Source of the DNA: Phycisphaerae bacterium
GTDB lineage: Bacteria > Planctomycetota > Phycisphaerae > Sedimentisphaerales > Anaerobacaceae
Direction: 5' to 3'
Assembly (NCBI GenBank): GCA_030604525.1
Contig: JAUVVQ010000004.1
Location: forward strand, 1-64,000
Length of the DNA stretch: 64,000 nt
The translations under genes and the position numbers were made by a program. Below the pieces are notes generated by a model. The model did not search any database, had not been told where the DNA came from, and saw only the letters and a program-made list of their open reading frames with translations. Every line of letters begins with the position of its first letter. The stretch's first letter is position 1. Positions 59,717-64,000 of this stretch are shown here, in pieces.

Positions 59717-61666
59717 ATGGCTCATCAACATCTACATTTTAAAGAAGACTTTGCCGCTGAGCATACGCACGGCAAACAGATAAGAGTCAGTATCGCTTTG
59801 CTCGGAACTTTAGCAGGGGGGGTATTACTGATAAACAGTATCGTCTCTCCAATCTTTTTTGGAGAAGAAAGATTCAATACTGAAATCCTTGCTATGATGG
59901 GGGCTATTCTCCTCGGCGCCCCAATCGTCTGGTACGCAATCTTGGCCCTGTTGAAAGGCGAGTCGCATATGGATGAGCTGGCTGCACTCGCTATCGTCGC
60001 CGCCTTCGCTACGCAAAACTATGTAAGCGCAGGTCTTATCGGGTTCTTTATGCTCTTAAGCCAGCTTGTCGAAACGCGAACCGCCCTTGGTGCTCGGGCT
60101 TCTATTGAGTCCCTTATTCGGCTTACTCCGAAACAGGCAAATCTTATACAGGCCGACGACTCTGAAAAAGAAGTGAAGGTAAGTGATTTAAAAACCGGCG
60201 ATATGGTCCGCGTAAGACCCGGTGATAACATCCCGGTAGATGGTGAAGTAACAACGGGACTTAGCTCTGTAAACGAAGCTACCATAACAGGAGAATCGCT
60301 GCCTGTTGACAAGGTCCCGGGCATGAGGGTCTTTGCCGGGACAAGCAACCTTACAGGCGCTGTCGATATCAAAGTTACAAAAGCTGGAAAAGATACAACT
60401 CTTGGGAAAGTCCAGTCACTCATTATGCAGGCCGAGCAGACTAAAATCCCTATGATGAGGATTATCGACCGATACGTCAAATGGTATGTCCCGACTATTC
60501 TGATGATTGCTGCAATCGTTCTTTTCTTTACCAGAAACATCAACCAGGCAATAACCATACTGGTTATATCCTGCCCCTGTGCTTTGATTTTGGCGGCACC
60601 TACCGCAATGGTAGCGGCTATCTCCGCCGCCGCCCGGCTCGGCGTCCTCATAAAAAACGTCGCCGACCTTGAGGTCGCCGGAAAACTGACTTCTATGGTC
60701 TTTGACAAAACGGGTACTGTCACTACCGGTCGTCTTTACGTAACAAAACTCACTCCCGCAGAAAATATCGAACCTGAACAATTGCTGACCGTCGCCGCTT
60801 CCGCAGAAAAAATGAGTAAACACCCCGCCGCAAGAGCCTTGCAGGAAGTTGCAAAAGAGGCCAATCTAAATTTAAAAAATTCGGAGAATTTCAAGGAAAC
60901 TCCCGGTAAAGGTGTTACCGCTGAACTCGATGCTTCTATGATTATGGTCGGAAGAGAATCTTTCCTGAAGGAAAACAATGTTGATATGAACAACATCCCG
61001 GCTCCTTCTATGCACGAAGAGCAGGGCTTTAGCACTCTCTATGTCGCTAAAGACAAAAAATGCATCGGATGGATAGGCATGCAGGATAAAACAAGACCGG
61101 AAGCAAGACACGCTGTAAAAGAGCTCTTCGATTTGGGACTGAAAAAAATCACTATGCTTACCGGTGATAAAACGGAAGTTGCAAACAGGGTTGCTGCTGA
61201 ACTCGGTTGCTCTGATTACAAAGCTCACTGTCTCCCGCAGGATAAACTCGCAATTGTAAGGCAGTTAAAGGAACAAGGACACAGCGTCGCCGTGATTGGG
61301 GACGGCATAAACGACGCACCGGCTCTCGCCGCCGGCGACCTCGGTATCGCTATGGGAGCAGCCGGCAGCGATGTCGCTATAAACTCCGCCTCTATCGCAT
61401 TGATGAGCAACGACTTAAAAAGAGTCCCGTTCCTCATCCGGCTGTCAAGAAACACAAGGTCCGTTATTAACCAGAACCTTGCTTTAGGCGTATTCTTCAT
61501 TATCATTGGAATATCTTTATCTTCTTTTATCCTGCCTACTATAGCAGCGGTTATGCACTTTTTGATATCGATAATCATTGTATTTAACAGTGCCAGACTT
61601 ATCAGACACGGTGAAGAGCTCGAATATGCAACCACAGCAACCACAACAACCACAGAGCAGGTATAA
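59717..61666 (+). CDS. P1B-type heavy-metal translocating ATPase
   Basis: 649 aa. A His-rich N-terminus (AHQHLHFKEDFAAEHTHGKQ) replaces the usual HMA domain. Motifs in order are TITGESLPVDK, the transmembrane metal site SCPCALILAAPTA, the phosphorylation site DKTGTVTTG, KMSKHPAAR (the HP motif), and GDGINDAPAL. The last membrane helices read LALGVFFIIIGISL and AAVMHFLISIIIVFNSARL, lacking the Lys and Asp that mark zinc/cadmium pumps and the Cu-pump YN/MxxS pattern. The metal is therefore unclear. It follows hflK by 49 bases. Confidence 0.88.
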   Translation: MAHQHLHFKEDFAAEHTHGKQIRVSIALLGTLAGGVLLINSIVSPIFFGEERFNTEILAMMGAILLGAPIVWYAILALLKGESHMDELAALAIVAAFATQNYVSAGLIGFFMLLSQLVETRTALGARASIESLIRLTPKQANLIQADDSEKEVKVSDLKTGDMVRVRPGDNIPVDGEVTTGLSSVNEATITGESLPVDKVPGMRVFAGTSNLTGAVDIKVTKAGKDTTLGKVQSLIMQAEQTKIPMMRIIDRYVKWYVPTILMIAAIVLFFTRNINQAITILVISCPCALILAAPTAMVAAISAAARLGVLIKNVADLEVAGKLTSMVFDKTGTVTTGRLYVTKLTPAENIEPEQLLTVAASAEKMSKHPAARALQEVAKEANLNLKNSENFKETPGKGVTAELDASMIMVGRESFLKENNVDMNNIPAPSMHEEQGFSTLYVAKDKKCIGWIGMQDKTRPEARHAVKELFDLGLKKITMLTGDKTEVANRVAAELGCSDYKAHCLPQDKLAIVRQLKEQGHSVAVIGDGINDAPALAAGDLGIAMGAAGSDVAINSASIALMSNDLKRVPFLIRLSRNTRSVINQNLALGVFFIIIGISLSSFILPTIAAVMHFLISIIIVFNSARLIRHGEELEYATTATTTTTEQV

Positions 61667-61707
61667 GCAAAAAACTCCTCTTATTGCTATTGCACGAGAT
61701 AGAAATT

Positions 61708-62958
61708 ATGGATTATGCTGTCGAAACTATTGACTTAACAAAAGTATTTTCCGACTGGTGGGGAAGAAACAAAATTTACGCAGTGGACGATTTAAACCTC
61801 AAGGTTAATTACAACGAAGTCTATGGCCTCCTTGGACCGAACGGTTCCGGGAAAACCACTACTTTGAAAATGCTCCTCAATCTGTTGTACCCAACAAAGG
61901 GAAAGACTATTCTGCTCGGGGCAAGCAGCTCTGACCCCAAAATCAGTGCACGTATCGGATATATGCCGGAGGAATCATACCTTTACAGATATCTAAACGC
62001 CAGAGAAACTCTGAATTTCTATGGAAGTCTCTTCAAATTGCCGTCCAAAATCAGGAAAATGCGAACCGAATCCTTGCTCGATATGGTCGGTTTAAAAGCT
62101 GTCGCCAACAGGCCCGTCGGCACCTTCTCAAAAGGTATGGCAAGAAGAATCGGGCTTGCACAGGCACTTATTAACGACCCCGAGCTGCTTATACTTGACG
62201 AGCCGACCACTGGTCTTGACCCCATGGGGACAAGGCAAATGAAAGACCTCGTTTTGAAACTCGCAAAAAGAGGAAAAACCATCCTGCTCTGCAGTCATCT
62301 GCTGGCGGATGTCGAAGATATCTGTGACAGAATCTCAATACTGTACGACGGCCAAATCCAGACAGAAGGAAAGGTCAAGGATTTGCTCCGACAAACAAAC
62401 AAAAAACAAATCACTACCGGTAATCTCAGCGATACTGCAATACAGAAAATAAAACAACTCGTCGAAAAAGAAAATGCCGAATGCAGCATCTCTTCCCCTG
62501 TCGAAAAACTTGAGACCTTTTTCATCAAAACTGTAATCACTGCCAGAAAACAACGAAAAGTAACAAGCGGGGCGGTTGCTGACTCCGAAAACGCTATCGC
62601 TGACTTCCTTGTTGAAGAGCAAAAAGAAGAATTAAAACGTGCTGAAATCCTTGATAAACTTGTCTCAACTGATGTCTCTACGGAACAAAAAGCCGAACCT
62701 GCAAAAGCTGAAGAAGCGGTCAAAATGGAAAAGACCCTGGTAGCCGACAGGGAGCTGCTCGAAAATTTAACTAAACTTCCCGATACATCAACAGCCCAGC
62801 CGACTCACGCCAAACAGAAAGCCGAGCCGGTCGAAACCGATACCATCTCAGCCGGTGAACAAGCAAAAAATCTCCTCGACCAGCTTACCGGGGAAAAAGA
62901 ATCTCAAAATGATGAACAGCAGAAAAAAGGCAATCCTGACAAGGATTCTGAAAAATGA
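61708..62958 (+). CDS. ABC transporter ATP-binding protein with long charged tail
   Basis: About 416 aa. Residues 1-240 are an ABC ATPase of the NatA/CcmA type: Walker A GPNGSGKTT, ABC signature FSKGMARRIGLAQ, Walker B LLILDEPTTGLD and the H-loop LLCSHLL. Residues about 240-416 are an unusual low-complexity Glu/Lys/Ala-rich tail (VEEQKEELKRAEILDKL, AEEAVKMEKTLVADRELLENL). The ORF track starts at TTG 61684; ATG 61708 (MDYAVETIDLTKVF) is more likely. Its stop overlaps the permease start (ATGA), so the two form one transporter. Confidence 0.87.
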   Translation: MDYAVETIDLTKVFSDWWGRNKIYAVDDLNLKVNYNEVYGLLGPNGSGKTTTLKMLLNLLYPTKGKTILLGASSSDPKISARIGYMPEESYLYRYLNARETLNFYGSLFKLPSKIRKMRTESLLDMVGLKAVANRPVGTFSKGMARRIGLAQALINDPELLILDEPTTGLDPMGTRQMKDLVLKLAKRGKTILLCSHLLADVEDICDRISILYDGQIQTEGKVKDLLRQTNKKQITTGNLSDTAIQKIKQLVEKENAECSISSPVEKLETFFIKTVITARKQRKVTSGAVADSENAIADFLVEEQKEELKRAEILDKLVSTDVSTEQKAEPAKAEEAVKMEKTLVADRELLENLTKLPDTSTAQPTHAKQKAEPVETDTISAGEQAKNLLDQLTGEKESQNDEQQKKGNPDKDSEK

Positions 62959-64000
62959 GTAGAATCTGGGCAGTAGCTAAAAATACTATCAGGCAGGCCG
63001 TGCGTCTGAAAACCGTCGCCTTTCTGGTTCTTGCCTTGCTTGTCGTTCTTCTGTTAATGGGGGAAAACGCATCGGGGGACGGCACCCTGAAAGGCCGGCT
63101 CCAGACTTTTGTAAGTTATTCTTTCTCCCTTACCTCTTTGGTATTATCAGTCTTCACTATCGGGCTGATTGTCTATTCACTCACTAACGACATAAAGCAA
63201 AAGCAGATTTTCACCGTCCTCACAAAACCGATTCGAAGGTCTCAGTTGCTTTTAGGTAAACTCCTCGGCGTTTTTATCTTGGATTTTATCCTGCTTGCCA
63301 TCTTTTCCTTTACAATATATGCCATCGCCGAATTGACTCCCAGGTTCATTAACACTTCTAAGCAGGAGCTAAACAGGGCGAAAAACGAATTTTTTACCGC
63401 AAGAATGAAACTCACCCCACAGAAAGTTGACGTCTCCGAAAAAGTCCGGAAAATGTATCAGGAAATGAAAAAGAGCGGAAAACTGCAGCAGAAATTCCCC
63501 AATATGTCTCAAGAAGCAATCATCAGAATCCTTACCTGGAGGCAGGAACAATGGACCAGGGCTGTTGCTCCGGGACAAGAGTTAATCTGGGAGTTTCAAA
63601 ATGTAAAACCACTCGAAGATGCTCAATCGCTCTTCCTCAAATACAAATATGATGTCTCGGTAAATCCCGCAGATTTAAAGGTCACCGGCGCGTGGTTCGT
63701 CGGCGATTTGAGACAAATACAGTATGGAGCAAAAGTGCAAACTCCTGTCCATGAGTTTGCAAGGAAAGAATTAATTCGTACCTATTATGAGGAAGAGGTG
63801 CCCTCTAATGTCGTTGCCGATGATGGATATCTCGCAGTCGGTTTCCTCAGTCCGCCACTGAATATTACTACTATACTGTTCCCGGAAGACTATTTGCAGC
63901 TCCTCTATAAAGCGGACACGTTCACCGCTAATTTCATAAGGGCTTCGCTGCTCATTTTGTTCAGATTAACTCTCCTGGCCTGCCTGGGTATATTCGCCGC
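62955..64000 (+). CDS. ABC-2 type permease, partial at right edge
   Basis: Starts at ATG 62955, overlapping the ATPase stop, and stays open to the window end (348 codons visible); absent from the ORF track because it has no stop. N-terminal membrane helix TVAFLVLALLVVLLLMG; a second helix pair surrounds KQKQIFTVLTKPIRRSQLLLGK. A large outside domain (about 130-310) contains a charged helix (SEKVRKMYQEMKKSGKLQQKFP) and beta segments, and helices resume at ASLLILFRLTLLACLGIFA. It is the membrane half of an exporter of unknown cargo. Confidence 0.85.
   Translation, partial: MSRIWAVAKNTIRQAVRLKTVAFLVLALLVVLLLMGENASGDGTLKGRLQTFVSYSFSLTSLVLSVFTIGLIVYSLTNDIKQKQIFTVLTKPIRRSQLLLGKLLGVFILDFILLAIFSFTIYAIAELTPRFINTSKQELNRAKNEFFTARMKLTPQKVDVSEKVRKMYQEMKKSGKLQQKFPNMSQEAIIRILTWRQEQWTRAVAPGQELIWEFQNVKPLEDAQSLFLKYKYDVSVNPADLKVTGAWFVGDLRQIQYGAKVQTPVHEFARKELIRTYYEEEVPSNVVADDGYLAVGFLSPPLNITTILFPEDYLQLLYKADTFTANFIRASLLILFRLTLLACLGIFA

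Noticed and set aside
60019-60723. 234-aa minus ORF
   Set aside because: Antisense to the P-type ATPase; rich in Ser/Thr/Ala with no domain.
1-64000. tRNA, rRNA, transposase, integrase or prophage genes
   Set aside because: Looked for characteristic motifs in gaps and translations by eye and found none; a tRNAscan or profile search would be decisive.

Overview
The window looks like chromosomal DNA from a Gram-negative, saccharolytic member of the Planctomycetota, most likely class Phycisphaerae. This is an inference from gene content. The signs are a GFTLIELLVVIAIIALL-type pseudopilin, three sigma-factor/anti-sigma-like pairs with membrane-anchored second genes, an HTH protein fused to a degenerate receiver domain, a Kdo pathway gene (kdsB), several glycoside hydrolases, and a single-fold bacterial histone. 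I saw no insertion sequences, CRISPR arrays, rRNA or tRNA genes. No part has an obvious phage or plasmid character, apart from one LexA/CI-like repressor.

Layout. 0.8-7.0 kb (+): a tight sugar or polyol catabolic operon (two SDR dehydrogenases, deoC aldolase, zinc alcohol dehydrogenase, nucleoside-symporter-type MFS carrier, FGGY kinase). 7.2-9.6 kb (+): sigma/anti-sigma pair and a pseudopilin gene split by one in-frame TAG. 9.6-15.6 kb: HTH/pseudo-receiver regulator, DegT aminotransferase, small membrane protein, second sigma/anti-sigma pair, DUF434 protein, MBL hydrolase. 15.7-22.9 kb: NagB/PIG-L fusion; then, on the minus strand, a nucleotide-sugar dehydrogenase / GT4 / GH130 group and two small acidic or charged proteins. 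23.3 kb: histone. 24.0-30.4 kb (+): alpha-glucan module (GT4/glycogen-synthase-like, GH57, GH133) followed by a secreted GH27. 30.4-36.6 kb (-): trp operon trpEGDFBA without trpC, preceded by a promoter, a leader peptide with three consecutive Trp codons, and a terminator: a classical attenuator. 36.7-39.3 kb (+): kdsB-pyrG. 39.4-42.2 kb (-): coiled-coil lipoprotein, GH43-like lipoprotein, mtnP. 42.4-45.1 kb (+): a TolB-propeller/secretin gene cut by three in-frame stops. 45.2-51.9 kb: queG, third sigma/anti-sigma pair, LexA-like repressor with phased repeats and a divergent small ORF, then htpX-lemA. 51.9-55.2 kb: galM, zinc-ribbon protein, GNAT, ABC permease. 55.4-64 kb (+): three consecutive SPFH genes (a large polytopic one, hflC, hflK), a P1B-type ATPase and an ABC exporter that runs off the window.

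How it fits together. The first operon, the glucan module and the scattered hydrolases fit a heterotroph living on plant or algal sugars with internal glycogen storage. kdsB next to pyrG links CTP supply to CMP-Kdo for an LPS-bearing outer membrane. LemA/HtpX, HflK/HflC and the extra SPFH protein suggest heavy investment in inner-membrane quality control. The items most worth a second look are the trp attenuator, the histone, the three-SPFH operon, the LexA-like repressor with 31-bp-phased sites, the CTP synthase lacking its glutaminase-triad glutamate, and two secretion-type genes interrupted only by in-frame stop codons.
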